64,000 nt of DNA from Notospermus geniculatus (Eukaryota; Nemertea; Pilidiophora; Heteronemertea; Lineidae), in NCBI GenBank assembly GCA_002633025.1, contig NMRB01000381.1, positions 203,958 to 267,957 of the forward strand. Reading direction: 5' to 3'. The translations under genes and the position numbers were made by a program. Of this stretch, positions 47,565 to 58,009 are shown one piece after another. The stretch's first letter is position 1, and each line of letters starts with the position of its first letter. The notes under the pieces are model-generated. The model ran no database searches. It saw only the letters and a list, made by a program, of their open reading frames with translations, and was not told the DNA's origin.

Positions 47565-48313
47565 CACGGTGCCCAATCAATAATATTGCCGTACAGCTGC
47601 GGGAGAAAGTTCCGGTCACACTGATTTGGCCCGGTAGGCTACAGACACGTCTTCTTCTACATACCCCAGCAGCGTACACTTCAATCGGTCACCGACTTTG
47701 GTATTCATCGGAGGACAGTATTCGTCCGGGAAATGAGGCTTTTACTTTGCTTTCAATCTCCCAAAGCTTTTTATCTCGGACATTGTGCGATGGTCTCTTA
47801 GACAAGTATTTAGGGTATACCTAAGGCTGGGTTTAGATGAAGGACCCTATTAAGGATTTTCTTACCGATCTTGGAATTTTAGGGGCGATTTTCAAGAAGC
47901 AGATAGTTTTGCTACCGTAACTATACCTCCCGCCTTCATCCGCCCGTGGATCATACACGGCCCTGATACCGGTTAACATCGCCGGAGGCCATTCTCAAGA
48001 GATTTATGTCCTGAGACATCCAAAAAGCAAAAATCAATTCGAATAATTTTTTTCTGAGCAAGCGCTCCTGCACCGTACAGTCTCATTCTCCCGCACGGCG
48101 TAGGCCTACAGTTCATAATTGCCGATTTTCGATGCGTTCTCCCGCTGCGAATTTCTGGGAGATATTGCAGCAGCTAGCCTTTTTTAGTGTATTCATTCAC
48201 CTAGGGTTATCATTTTGCCCTTAGCAATGGTATTTATAGTAATTTGGCATCTCAGCTTTGCCAAACGTGACCTTTCTCCCGCAGCTGTACGGCAATATTG
48301 ATTGGGCACTGTG
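47565..48313. mobile_element. About 750-bp inverted-repeat element just upstream of DNAAF5
   Basis: The left end CACGGTGCCCAATCAATA...GCCGTACAGCTGCGGGAG (47565 onward) is matched inversely by 48313 leftward (CACAGTGCCCAATCAATATT). Its near end is about 170 bp from the DNAAF5 start codon. The same element occupies the same place in copy 2 (63454 to window end), so it predates duplication and may supply promoter or 5' UTR sequence. No frame inside is convincing. Confidence 0.75.
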
Positions 48314-48394
48314 GTGTAGGTGACCTGTAGACTCTTTGCGGTTTGTTCAATGAGGAGGGCGATATCCGACAGGTCGGCGCTGCGAGCGATGTGA

Positions 48395-48450
48395 CCTGAG
48401 CGACGTCATTGACGTAATTTTAGGTGTTGACGTTGCGTCATGAGAAAATG
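48395..48450. promoter_or_regulatory. CRE/ATF-like site cluster
   Basis: GCGACGTCATTGACGTAATT followed by TTGACGTTGCGTCATGAG: several TGACGT/ACGTCA half-sites within about 45 bp, upstream of the small ATG frame at 48723. Prediction from motif only. Confidence 0.35.
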
Positions 48451-48722
48451 GCCTGTACGTTTTCTACAGGAATAATGAGACAAAACGTATGCTTTTATCG
48501 GTATCACATTTCGTCGTTTTAAGGGAAAAAGCAAATGAAGTTAGAGAAATTTTCATCTACTACAAGATGATGTAAATTTTTCTGTCGGGCGACCAAAACA
48601 AACGGGTTATTTTCATGCCAAAAGTAAATAGAAATAACGTTAAAAAAAGAAATTTCGGTCACAACGCTCGCAGCGACGCCGTGTGGTGTTAGTTCAGCGC
48701 GGTCCTCATTGCGTCGGGAAAG

Positions 48723-48842
48723 ATGGCAGCAAAACCAATCGCAAAAGACTATGCTCGACACGGGAGATCTTTGCTGACGGATCCTCGCGATCCACCCGAT
48801 CACCGACTTGAAAATTGCATCGTCGGCTCGCATTACCGCTAG
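48723..48842 (+). CDS. Small open frame, possible first exon (uncertain)
   Basis: An ATG in a strong context (AAGATGG) opens a 39-residue frame starting MAAKPIAKDYARHGRS and rich in Asp/Pro/Arg further on. It lies 270 bp after a CRE-like cluster in GC-richer sequence. It could be the first coding exon of a + strand gene or chance. No homologue recognised. Confidence 0.25.
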   Translation: MAAKPIAKDYARHGRSLLTDPRDPPDHRLENCIVGSHYR

Positions 48843-49359
48843 AGCTGGAGCTGCTCCTTGGCAACGGAGGCTTCAACGATCGCCGTCACAGAGTAGTTTA
48901 TGAAATCATCCCAATTGGATATAATCGGACTGATGTCGCACGAAATATCACCAGTGTCAATCCATTAACTACTCACAATGGAGACCAATCGTTTCAAAGA
49001 TCAGGTGTCACTCTCCTCCCCCGCAAATCTATAGACAGTTCAGAGAGCCGGGGCTCAGGTTTTCTATTCCCCAGTGTTGATTGGTTGAAAGGATTACTTT
49101 CATGACTTTCCGAAATTTCTGTATACCGTACCGTACTCACCTCCCCCGCTAATCTGTGGACTGAATAGAGAATAAGAAGCAGGTTGCAGGTTTCCGATCC
49201 AAAAATGCCGATAAGGCTGTACTCGGTTAAAACCGCTACTTCGCTTGCTGTCTTCAACCTCGGTACATAATGTAGGCCTGTTCTGTCGTGACATTAATGC
49301 TTGCCCACGCCTGCCACCAACAAGAGGTTAGGGAACAAGGTCTGCGATCTCTTTCCGTT
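48843..49359. other. No feature recognised
   Basis: Moderate GC, short frames on both strands with no duplicate for comparison. Confidence 0.4.
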
Positions 49360-49503
49360 ATTTTGACTGCCGACGTAGAGGGAGCCACCTAGCGGGGGGG
49401 GGCATTCGCCGATATGAGAGTTAGTCCCTGGGGTTGGAGAATGGCGCGTACGGCGATGGTGGCGCCGGCTGTCGAGAAAAGTGGCAATACCGGGGTCCTT
49501 TAA
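49360..49503. mobile_element. Diverged relative of the 34444 TTAA MITE
   Basis: Shares GACTGCCGACGTAGAGGGAG, GTTAGTCCCT.GGGTTGGAGA and GTCGAGAAAAGTGGCAATACC with 34444-34647. The right end (GGTCCTTTAATT) is recognisable; the left end is lost. Confidence 0.65.
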
Positions 49504-49730
49504 TTGAAAAGGGCCGTTACACTTGCGACTCGATATTGGCATTTTTTGCTTTAATTTGTTAACTGATGGTTGAAATCTACGTTTGTATGTTCCTTTTCAT
49601 GGTCAAATGCGTTTTTAATATATACAGACCTGTATGTAGCATACGTCGTTCATGCGTTGCTAATTGAATGATGACAGCACCTATAGTTATTTTACCCTCC
49701 TGCCATTCCAGTTACTATCTACGCTGTAAA

Positions 49731-50315
49731 AAATCGTCCGGTCCCATGCGTACAAATACTGATTTCCCCATGGGTTCAAATGACCCAACTGGGTAGCATA
49801 AACCCAGAGGTAGGTCAGTTGGACGCGAATGGGTCCAGTATAAGCTTGGATACGACAGCCCATGCCGGGCAGCTCCAGGTCCAAGCTGCTCAGGGTGCCA
49901 ACACCCCACGGGTAGCAATCGTAGATGGGACAAAGTGACCTATGAAACTGGTCATAATGGGTTAACCCATGCGTAGTTTTGACCAAGACTCTGTTCCCTC
50001 AGTTCTTTGAGGTGTGCATCTTAGTGGGGGTACTTCAGACCCACTTATTATGTACCCACTCCTCTGAACCAATGGGAAATGGGTCCGAATAGGGGACAAC
50101 CCATCGAGTGGAGCTGGGTTCATGTAACCCATGAGACTGAGTTAAGAGTACCGGTACCCTCCCCACAGGGTGGTAAACCAATGGGACTGGTTAACATGAA
50201 CCCATTCTCTTGTACCCATTTAAAGAAACCCATGGGAAACGGGTCCAGATATGAGACAAGGAATGAACCCATGCCATTCCCATGGGTTTCTCGAGCTTAT
50301 TAGTTTTTACAGTGT
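49731..50315. mobile_element. Element with ACNCTGTAAAAA ends, filled with ACCCATGGGTT words
   Basis: Ends ACGCTGTAAAAA and TTTTTACAGTGT are inverted. The 585-bp interior has very many AACCCAT, ATGGGTT, CCCATGGG and ACTGGGT words in both orientations, so a single strand could pair with itself in many registers. No gene recognised; the frames on both strands are by-products. Confidence 0.65.
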
Positions 50316-51041
50316 AATAGTTCGGGAAGGAAAATTGGCGAGGGCTAACTTTCAGCTGTGCCCTGTTTTTTCTGAAACAACACAACGAATATATCACGAG
50401 CTCGAATAGAGAACTCTACGTTAAGCGGTTTGTGTTTTTTTTGAATAGGTAAGGAACGTGTTGACAACGCTCTCTATTTAAGCTTCTCCGTAGCCGCGAT
50501 GCTTACTAGAAAAAAAGCCCCTCCCACGCAGGAGATTTTTTCCCATGAAAATAGCTCTATTGTGATCCAATTCCGCAGTTTCAGGTAACACGACACGTTC
50601 TTTGAGGGAACTGGATGGGAAGTGGTCCGGTGTCAAAGACGCGTTCTCCTGGAGAAAAAAAAACAATTGCTTAGTAACTTTTATAGATTGATCTTTATTG
50701 ACTGAAGTAAGTCGATATTTCGGATTGCTCTTTCGGTCGCGGTACTATTTTTGTATTTCTACAAACGTTGGGAGAAAAAAAACATCGCTTCCTGATTCCG
50801 TGCACGTACAGTACGTGCGTAAGGCGATTTTGTTGCATAACCTCGGGAGGTTCCGGAAAACAGCGTATAAACGATTTAGAATAGTGGGATTCTCGTCTGC
50901 TGCTGTCCGTGGCGGAGGGGTCTACCCATTTTGGTTCCCGAAGCCACCGCTAGGGCTAGAAGGCTTCGGCTCTGGCTGCCATTTTCGCGACAAAAATTTG
51001 TCGCGGATCTCAGTGCGCATGCGCGGATACCGTTATGTTGA
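50316..51041. other. Intergenic, ends in promoter-like sequence
   Basis: No gene. Toward the right it becomes GC-richer with a CGCGACAAA..TTTGTCGCG palindrome (about 50987-51006) and a GTGCGCATGCGCGG NRF1-like site (51014-51026). Confidence 0.4.
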
Positions 51042-51119
51042 CATCCCGGGTTATTTTTAGAATGGAATGCCGGTAACCACGTGGGTGCTAATGTGATTGA
51101 ACACGCCGAATCGTGCGAA

Positions 51120-51250
51120 ATGGAAGTTTCTGTTGATGAGAAAGTTGGTATGTGTTGCAGATCTGTAACAAAAAGTCAAAATAATCGCCGTTTTGTAGAA
51201 CGGAGGAGAATGAAATTTTACCAGAAAATGGACCGTTACAGTGACGTCAG
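51120..51250 (+). CDS. Possible 5' coding exon running into an assembly gap
   Basis: From an ATG in good context (GAAATGG) the frame starts MEVSVDEKVGMCCRS and is rich in Arg/Lys (NNRRFVERRRMKFYQKMDR), then meets the gap at 51251. An NRF1-like GCGCATGCGC site lies about 100 bp upstream and a short upstream ATG frame (51062) is present. The frame is also open upstream to 51042. I do not recognise the protein. It looks like the start of a housekeeping-type gene. Confidence 0.35.
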
Positions 51251-51564
51251 NNNNNNNNNNNNNNNNNNNNNNNNNNNNNNNNNNNNNNNNNNNNNNNNNN
51301 NNNNNNNNNNNNNNNNNNNNNNNNNNNNNNNNNNNNNNNNNNNNNNNNNNNNNNNNNNNNNNNNNNNNNNNNNNNNNNNNNNNNNNNNNNNNNNNNNNNN
51401 NNNNNNNNNNNNNNNNNNNNNNNNNNNNNNNNNNNNNNNNNNNNNNNNNNNNNNNNNNNNNNNNNNNNNNNNNNNNNNNNNNNNNNNNNNNNNNNNNNNN
51501 NNNNNNNNNNNNNNNNNNNNNNNNNNNNNNNNNNNNNNNNNNNNNNNNNNNNNNNNNNNNNNNN
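51251..51564. other. Assembly gap
   Basis: A 314-base run of N. Confidence 0.99.
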
Positions 51565-52425
51565 TACATGTGCTGTATGGTAATAACATGGCTGCCAGCG
51601 AAATCGATCAATACATTGGGACCTAAAATGTTGAGCCATAGATCAATTACGGTAATTCTAGAACCTTCCCTTCGTCTCTCTCTGCGCCGGCCATCGCCAC
51701 GTGACCTGAAAGACACGTGCCTTCTATCGGAAACTGCAGGAACTATCATTACAGAGTTCGTTTTGTTTGGCTTCCTATTTCCAGGGCACTTATTAATTTA
51801 TGTGATCGGCTGACCTTCTTTCGATAACAAACCCCTCGGGGGAACCTCTAAAACAACAATAGCTTGGAAAGGTCAGAGCATAAACGGCGGGGCGTGGGAG
51901 ACTAATATTATACTATCCATAACTCAGAAGACTGTTTCACAAATTCAGATTCAAAAAATGTCAAAAATTAGCTTTCGGGATCACGAAAATAGAGAGATGA
52001 AATACATTAATACGGAAATTTGCGTAGGCCTAGAGCGCTACTTACTAGTTCATATTTGATGCTCTGTATATTTGATTATTGTTAGGCACTCAAATGGGGA
52101 ATGACTCATAGGAAATCGCAACAATGGTAAAGATTGGTGTGTAAAGGTTACTAACTGCGCGAGGCACTATGTCAAAATCAATCTTCAACCGTTATGTTTT
52201 ATCTTGGAACATACTCACGAAAAAGCGTTTTCAAAGCAAGAGAACATTTTTCCAAACAAAGAGAGCATTAGGTTCAGACTGACGTGTTTGGAATTAGGGA
52301 GGTTAAAAAACTGGCCCGCGTCTGTTTAGATTGGTACCACGATCCTCCGCTAGATGGACCCTCCAATCTAGCGTCTGTTGGCCCCGACTGCCGAAAACCA
52401 GGACGTAAACTTTGCTTCAAGTCTT
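51565..52425. other. No gene recognised
   Basis: Contains a single GGGAGGTTAAAAAAC end-like motif near 52298 with no partner, and an inverted CTAGATGGA/TCCAATCTAG pair near 52350. Confidence 0.4.
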
Positions 52426-52844
52426 TACACTCCTCGCGCAGTGTCTTCTCACTCATATCTGTCGTTCATAGACACTGCTTACAATAGCCAGATTCCCGCC
52501 GATTTACCGCATGATGGCAGCACTAGTCAGCGGCCAAACAGCGCCGGCGTTGCTCGGTGCTTCGGCCTGTTTACAAGATCAATCAATATACAAACATAAT
52601 AATCTCATATAGAGAGCCGTTATCCACTTCTTTAGCGATGTTTCAAAACAATAAAGGCACGAACTAAACACTGAAAAGTGCAAAGTGGCACTGCATGCTG
52701 GACACGGGGGGAGGGGCATCCATTGCTGTTGTAGACTAGTCGTGCTGCGTCGTAATGCAAGAGTCCCATATAAAATGCTTTACGACGAGTGACCAGTCTG
52801 CCACGGTTGTCATGGACGCTGACAGTGAACCAATCAGAAAATGT
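52426..52844. mobile_element. Truncated second member of the 39436 MITE family
   Basis: The left end TACACTCCTCGCGCAGTGTC and about 415 bp match 39436-39860. It stops at the single N (52845), after which unrelated sequence follows, so the right end is missing either biologically or through a misassembly. Confidence 0.85.
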
Positions 52845-52845
52845 N

Positions 52846-53873
52846 ATATCAAAATAGAGCGTCATCAATAGAGATCCCTTTTGCAATTTGCTCCTAATTT
52901 GATGTAAAAAAAGGAGGAAGAATCTGGTGCGAGTAGGCATACCCGGCGGCACTCCGTGCCCCTTGCCCAAGGCCACATAACAGAAAACCGATCAAAAGGT
53001 TTCATCATGGACTAGTAGGCTGTACTATCGCGTCGTGAAGTGCGGACACCTTTGCAACGAGTCGCAAGTAGTTGCACGACTCTGTCGAACGAAGGCAGCA
53101 ACAACAACAACAACAACAACAACAACGTTCCATTCCATCGTGAATGTAATAATTCCATTAGAGCAATTTTCAATGCACGGATAATAATTTGGCCAGTTGG
53201 AAACCTGACTGTAATGATGAGTTTCCCTAGTGACCATCTCTATGTCGGTTGTGGAAGTACGGCACGTCCACTTGGTCCGCTAGGAACTGTAACGTAATCA
53301 TACCAGCGTCCATTCCCACTGAGATCGCGATTTCTTGGAATTCCCGGGGAACGATGATGAAACTGATCACCACAGATGCGATTATCAGACAATGAGGCCG
53401 CCCCGTTTCGTGATTTTTTTCCTGAGCTGGAACCAGAACGTACATTCATGACACATTGGTTTGACGTCGGACTGGAAATCTGGGCAGAAGTATCGGCGCG
53501 GGTTCGAATCCCCTTGCCATCATACTTTTTTCTTTTTACTTAAAGATTACATTTATAACTAATTAATTGATTTTTTTTCAATTTCTTTTCATCTTCGAAA
53601 TCTCTTTCCAAGAACACCACTAGCAACTTGCTAAGGGTTCAAATGTAAATGTAAATGTATTAATGCATGGTACCTAAAACTGTATGACTAGGAGGGATTA
53701 GAAATGAACCATTCCAAATGTAGTACGTAGAACCACCAGCTCTGGCTTCAGTTGCTAAGACGAACCCTGAGAACAACACACGCAGAAGCAACTCATCGAG
53801 CCGTCTACGACTCCGATAATGATGAAGAATCAGAGATGCAATGCCCTTGAGCCAATGCGGGGGTGATAAAGAC
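52846..53873. other. Spacer before unit B copy 2
   Basis: Holds a CAA microsatellite at 53099-53126 and a tRNA-Ser-like relic at 53448-53523. The short frames here look non-coding. Confidence 0.45.
53448..53523 (+). pseudogene. tRNA-Ser-like sequence (relic or SINE head)
   Basis: GGTTCGAATCC B-box preceded by GTCGGACTGGAAATCTG, which resembles a tRNA-Ser anticodon arm with GGA, and a long variable region. The D-arm and acceptor stem pair poorly, and a T-rich run follows (about 53525-53540), so it is probably a pseudogene or SINE head. Confidence 0.4.
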
Positions 53874-54018
53874 CATCGTGGTCCTTTGTTTTCGTTAAAA
53901 ATAACTGTCATGTCCCAAGAAGTAAACGTCTTGGTGATTTATATATGGTTGTTTTTCGCGAACGTATCATTCAGCATTCCTCACGAGACAGCTAGCCATT
54001 TTCCGCCGATCGCTCAAC

Positions 54019-55626
54019 ATGGTTGACGAAGAATCAGAACGAGAACCCCTGATCCGTCCTGCAAATCCGTCCGACCAGCAAACTCGATGGTGCGGTTTGG
54101 CATGCATGATGACGGCTATTTTGCTGCAAGCAGCGAGCATTTTTCATATTCAGGGAGACTTAATGGAGGGTTACAACATTCGGAAATACAATCCACATAA
54201 ACTCCTCGTCATTTGCTGGATTCTCTCTCCAGTACTTTACACTTTACCAACATTCACTGGTTTATACGCCGATCTATACGTTGGGAAGTATCGTGCCCTG
54301 GTTTTTGGACTTTCTCTGAAGACTACTGGATCATTCATCGGATTCTGTATTGTTTTGAAAACTGAGGCTACACCTGACATTGAAGCAAATACACAAAAGA
54401 TGCTTGTTGCTATGTTGTCGGTCTCTGCGGTACTGATCACGGTTGGTGTCATTGCTACCTTCCCACTATTTCTGTCGTTTGGTTCAAAACAAGTGAAACA
54501 AACCCCCGGGACAGTAACGACGTTTGTGAGATGGATGATCCTGGTGTTTGTGGTTGGACTACTAGCTGCGTTAAGTGTCGATCATTGGAAACCCCGCTAC
54601 ATCACCCATATGCAATACTACGGAACTTTGAGGCATGCTGTGTTATTGGCTCTTGATGGACTTTCTCTTGGAATAGTCCTACTAGGAAGCACCAGTTATA
54701 AGAAAGAAAGCACAGAGGAAGGTAAGAACTCCTTTCAAGAGTTCATGGCTACCGTGAGAGCTTACATCTTCTGCCTCCGCTGCCGTCGACGCTACGATGA
54801 AACTGACCAGCAGAATGCCAACACTATGGAGGATGCTCTGAACACTGGCAGAATCAGGAGACTCAATTTTCGGAGAGGTGTAATGGCCGTGGCGCTGCTC
54901 TCTACGGTGGCTGCTTTGAGTTTCATCCAAGATGGTCTGGGTTACTTAATTATCAAACTGGTAAAAAGATACAAAGTGGGTGACCAGACGTCATGGAACG
55001 ATCAATTGGTGGGATGCGTAATATTTTTTGGAATCTTTCTTGGAATGGAGTGCCTAAAGATACGAGGACGTCCCATGTGGCAGGACAGCGTAGCGAATCG
55101 ATTGAAAACGATCGGAGTCAGTTTCGTCTTGACGGCAGCCGCCGCATTTATAACAGGCATTGCTTCCTCCCACAATCACATCATATCATCTGACCATCAG
55201 AATGGCCTACGCGGTTTGCCAGCCATTCTATCATCTTTCTTCTTCATCCAAGCAGTTTTCCTGACGCTTACTTCCACAACGTCCTTTTGCATCACGGAGT
55301 CGTCTTCTGGCTTGTCGACCACTGGACTTTCCTTTGTGTTAAGCCTTGCTCTTATATTTTTGCCAGTTTCAGCGTTACTTTCTACATCACTCAAAGTTAT
55401 CGACCGCCATCCAGTCGTTTATATATACATCGGAGCCGGTTTGGTCTGTGCTGTTTTCGCATTCGTTTACGTACCAGTGTCTTTCATGTATGTAAAGGCC
55501 CACGCTGCAGTCGTCACTGCCCATAACACTGGCAGGCAAGGCGGGGTGGATCGTAACAGCGGGACACCCATTCCAACCACAGATGACGGGAACACGGCAG
55601 TACCACCGTCGTCCTCCCAGATCTGA
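54019..55626 (+). CDS. 12-TM MFS/POT-like membrane transporter, copy 2 (intact)
   Basis: An intronless 535-codon frame with a good start context (AACATGG). About twelve hydrophobic segments are visible, near residues 25-45, 60-82, 92-112, 127-150, 170-188, 203-224, 286-306, 325-342, 360-383, 392-418, 426-448 and 458-488. A roughly 60-residue charged loop (226-285, with CLRCRRRYDETDQQ) lies between the sixth and seventh, the classic major-facilitator layout. The motif GLYADLYVGKYRALVFG after the second segment resembles the POT/PTR2 (SLC15) signature around its Asp-x-x-x-Gly, so a proton-coupled peptide-type carrier is a reasonable guess, but divergence is large and substrate is unknown. The N-terminus (EREPLIRP) resembles a dileucine-type sorting signal, suggesting endosomal or lysosomal location. 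It evolves faster than the DNAAF5 gene downstream. Confidence 0.8.
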   Translation: MVDEESEREPLIRPANPSDQQTRWCGLACMMTAILLQAASIFHIQGDLMEGYNIRKYNPHKLLVICWILSPVLYTLPTFTGLYADLYVGKYRALVFGLSLKTTGSFIGFCIVLKTEATPDIEANTQKMLVAMLSVSAVLITVGVIATFPLFLSFGSKQVKQTPGTVTTFVRWMILVFVVGLLAALSVDHWKPRYITHMQYYGTLRHAVLLALDGLSLGIVLLGSTSYKKESTEEGKNSFQEFMATVRAYIFCLRCRRRYDETDQQNANTMEDALNTGRIRRLNFRRGVMAVALLSTVAALSFIQDGLGYLIIKLVKRYKVGDQTSWNDQLVGCVIFFGIFLGMECLKIRGRPMWQDSVANRLKTIGVSFVLTAAAAFITGIASSHNHIISSDHQNGLRGLPAILSSFFFIQAVFLTLTSTTSFCITESSSGLSTTGLSFVLSLALIFLPVSALLSTSLKVIDRHPVVYIYIGAGLVCAVFAFVYVPVSFMYVKAHAAVVTAHNTGRQGGVDRNSGTPIPTTDDGNTAVPPSSSQI

Positions 55627-55848
55627 TGACCATTGAAGACACAGATAGGCCTAGTATTCGCTGCGAAAGACCTATATAATGTACGGCTGTGTGTGTTTTG
55701 CCCATGGAGGCGGTTGGAACTGCGGTATTGTCCGGTTTGGGATCTTAGGTGAACATGCAGGTACCCGGTGGAGGTATAATTACCTCTGAGGTGACAGACA
55801 GTATATTTGGTACCTATAACCATAAGGTATAATTAAGCCTGGGGGTAC

Positions 55849-56380
55849 TAGACTCGGGACCCAGTCGTTGTGTCGCTCCGGCCGCCGCACTACACTCCAC
55901 AAACGACTGGGAAAGCAAGCTGCAAAATCAGCGGCTAGCGTACCGACAACAACAACGGATGTGAATGAGTTCAGCCAATCAGAAACTGCGTCTTCAACAA
56001 CCGTCGTCTGCTCGTTGCAAGATTCAAATCAGCTGATTATATCGGGAACTTTCTTCGAGGCCAATAACGGTATCCTGGTGTCTAGCCGGCTAAGTTCGAT
56101 GCTGTGTGCGATAAGCAGTACTTACGGATAAAAAATATCCTGCTAGTGACTTTGAAAAGATTCTAGACGGGCGAGAGGCTCCGGTAAATTTCATCACTAA
56201 CAACCAATCAAAAGTGTGCCAGATTTCCCCTAGTAGATTGCTTTCGGGCAATTTCATTGGTCGAGATGGCCGTTGTTGTTGTCGGTACGCTAGCCGCTGA
56301 TTTTGCAGCTTGCTTTCCCAGTCGTTTGTGGAGTGTGAGTGCGGCGGCCGGAGCGACACAACGACTGGGTCCCGAGTCTA
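55849..56380. mobile_element. 532-bp MITE with TAGACTCGGGACCC ends and 8-bp target duplication
   Basis: Long inverted arms start TAGACTCGGGACCCAGTCG. GGGGGTAC is duplicated at 55841-55848 and 56381-56388. The empty site is in copy 1 near 41671 (CTGGGGGTACAAGTTG). An 8-bp duplication and a TAG start fit hAT-type elements. Confidence 0.9.
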
Positions 56381-56553
56381 GGGGGTACAAGTTGTGTACT
56401 TTATCCCCTCTTGGCGAATTTCGGAGGTAGATTGAAGATTTTGTAACTGTACAAATCATACGAACATATGCTAATATTCAAGCCTGTATGGACATAAGAC
56501 AAAGAGCAAAGTGCAAGGACTCAGTCCCCAAGTCCGAAACAAGAGGGGTGAAC

Positions 56554-57301
56554 CATGGAGGTAGTATTGAGAAGGAGCGAACACGGACCCCACATCAAAC
56601 AGTACAATCATCGTTCCGCTGTTTGCTAAAGTGATTAGGGGGACAATATAGGCTAATAACGCCGCACGATGGTCGGAAAAAGCCGATCTAATCTTCGGTA
56701 ATTTCCGTGTGCAGTCAGCACTTCCCTTGTACAATGGTCAGAGTCCAAACAATAGAAGGGAACAATGGCAGTGGACGTTGCCTACGCACGAAAACTGAAA
56801 AATTCATCGTTTTCATCGCGTCAAAAACAGCACCTCGCAGCATCTCGCACTGAAACGACCACCCGTATATGTTACCTGAACTAATCATCTTTTAAACTAT
56901 CATAACGCAATCCTCTTCAAACTTTTCAGATGCGAAGAATCTCATTATCATTATCATTATCATGTTTACCTTAAAACGTAGATATCTTTATTGGAAATTG
57001 GTCTTTTTCGATGATTTTTTCACTAAAATACAGCGGAGAGTTTACCAAATTGAGTTGTCTTCGAAATAGCCGGTTATCTAATTCCCAACGTGGAGAAAAA
57101 CGCAAGAATATGATTGGGTCGACGCGAGACCAATTATAGATGGCGCTGCACTTTGAGAGTTGTGCGGAATTCATGATTGCCTTCAAGGAGCTCAGCGTGC
57201 GTACCGGACAATAGGCGGGAACAAAGGCAAACAATGGGGGCGTGGAATTGTGGTCACAGTGATTAGGGCCGTGCTCGCTCCTTCTCAATACTACCTCCAT
57301 G
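56554..57301. mobile_element. 748-bp inverted-repeat element with CATGGAGGTAGTATTGAG ends
   Basis: About 35-bp inverted ends (CATGGAGGTAGTATTGAGAA...). GGTGAAC is repeated on both sides (56547-56553, 57302-57308); 8 bp if the preceding G is counted. Absent from copy 1 (near 41914). No transposase. Confidence 0.8.
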
Positions 57302-58009
57302 GGTGAACGTACAATGATCCTTGTAGGAAGTCTCCGATTCCTAGGAATCAGAGAGTTCGTTTAATAATATCCCGTCATGTTTTGTGAGACAGGTAAATAT
57401 TATGAATTTCTCACTCGCATTTTGATGCAGACTTAAGAAGAACAGTTCATTAAATTCTAGAACAAGCCCTGTTTATTCACGAAACAAGAGTACGAAATTA
57501 TAAATATTCCTGAAATCTTTCGGAGGAAGCATGTCAGATTTAAAATATCAGCACTATCTTCATACTTTGAATCACAAATCCATATAAATGTACATGTGAA
57601 ACCACACCCTTTGCATTTTATGTAGGATTCAAATGGGACTTAATCTGAAAAACAGTCAGAAAAGTGGGATCTCTTTTTCCTGTTATCAAAATCATGCTTT
57701 AGATACATGGACTTGTGCCAGTTGTCTCTCAAAGAGCTGATTATTTTAGGTTCGTTCTCCTAATGTATTTTCAAAGTACGACATAGACACAACCATCTAT
57801 AAAACTGGCCTCTGAAAAATACATGTAGTTCCTGACATAATTTCTTTTGTCAATGCAGTATGTCCTGTCGAGTGTCAGACGACTGCATGATGACCAGAAT
57901 TCTTAGGGATCGAAGATCAGTCACTTTTCATGGCAACTTGGAAATGAGATGATGATGAAGATGATTTTGTTCTGTACATAATACCGTAGACAGCCAGTTG
58001 TGGTAGAAG

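Larger units (their letters stand above)
39153..48110. repeat. Unit B, copy 1 (extent at least to 48110)
   Basis: Collinear with 53874-64000. It starts at CATCGTGGTCCTTTG in both copies. It carries a disrupted transporter gene and an intact DNAAF5 gene. The right-hand limit cannot be seen because the second copy runs off the window. Confidence 0.9.

Noticed and set aside
53099-53126. CAA run as part of a coding poly-Asn/Gln tract
   Set aside because: A plain microsatellite in a non-coding spacer; neighbouring frames are not protein-like.
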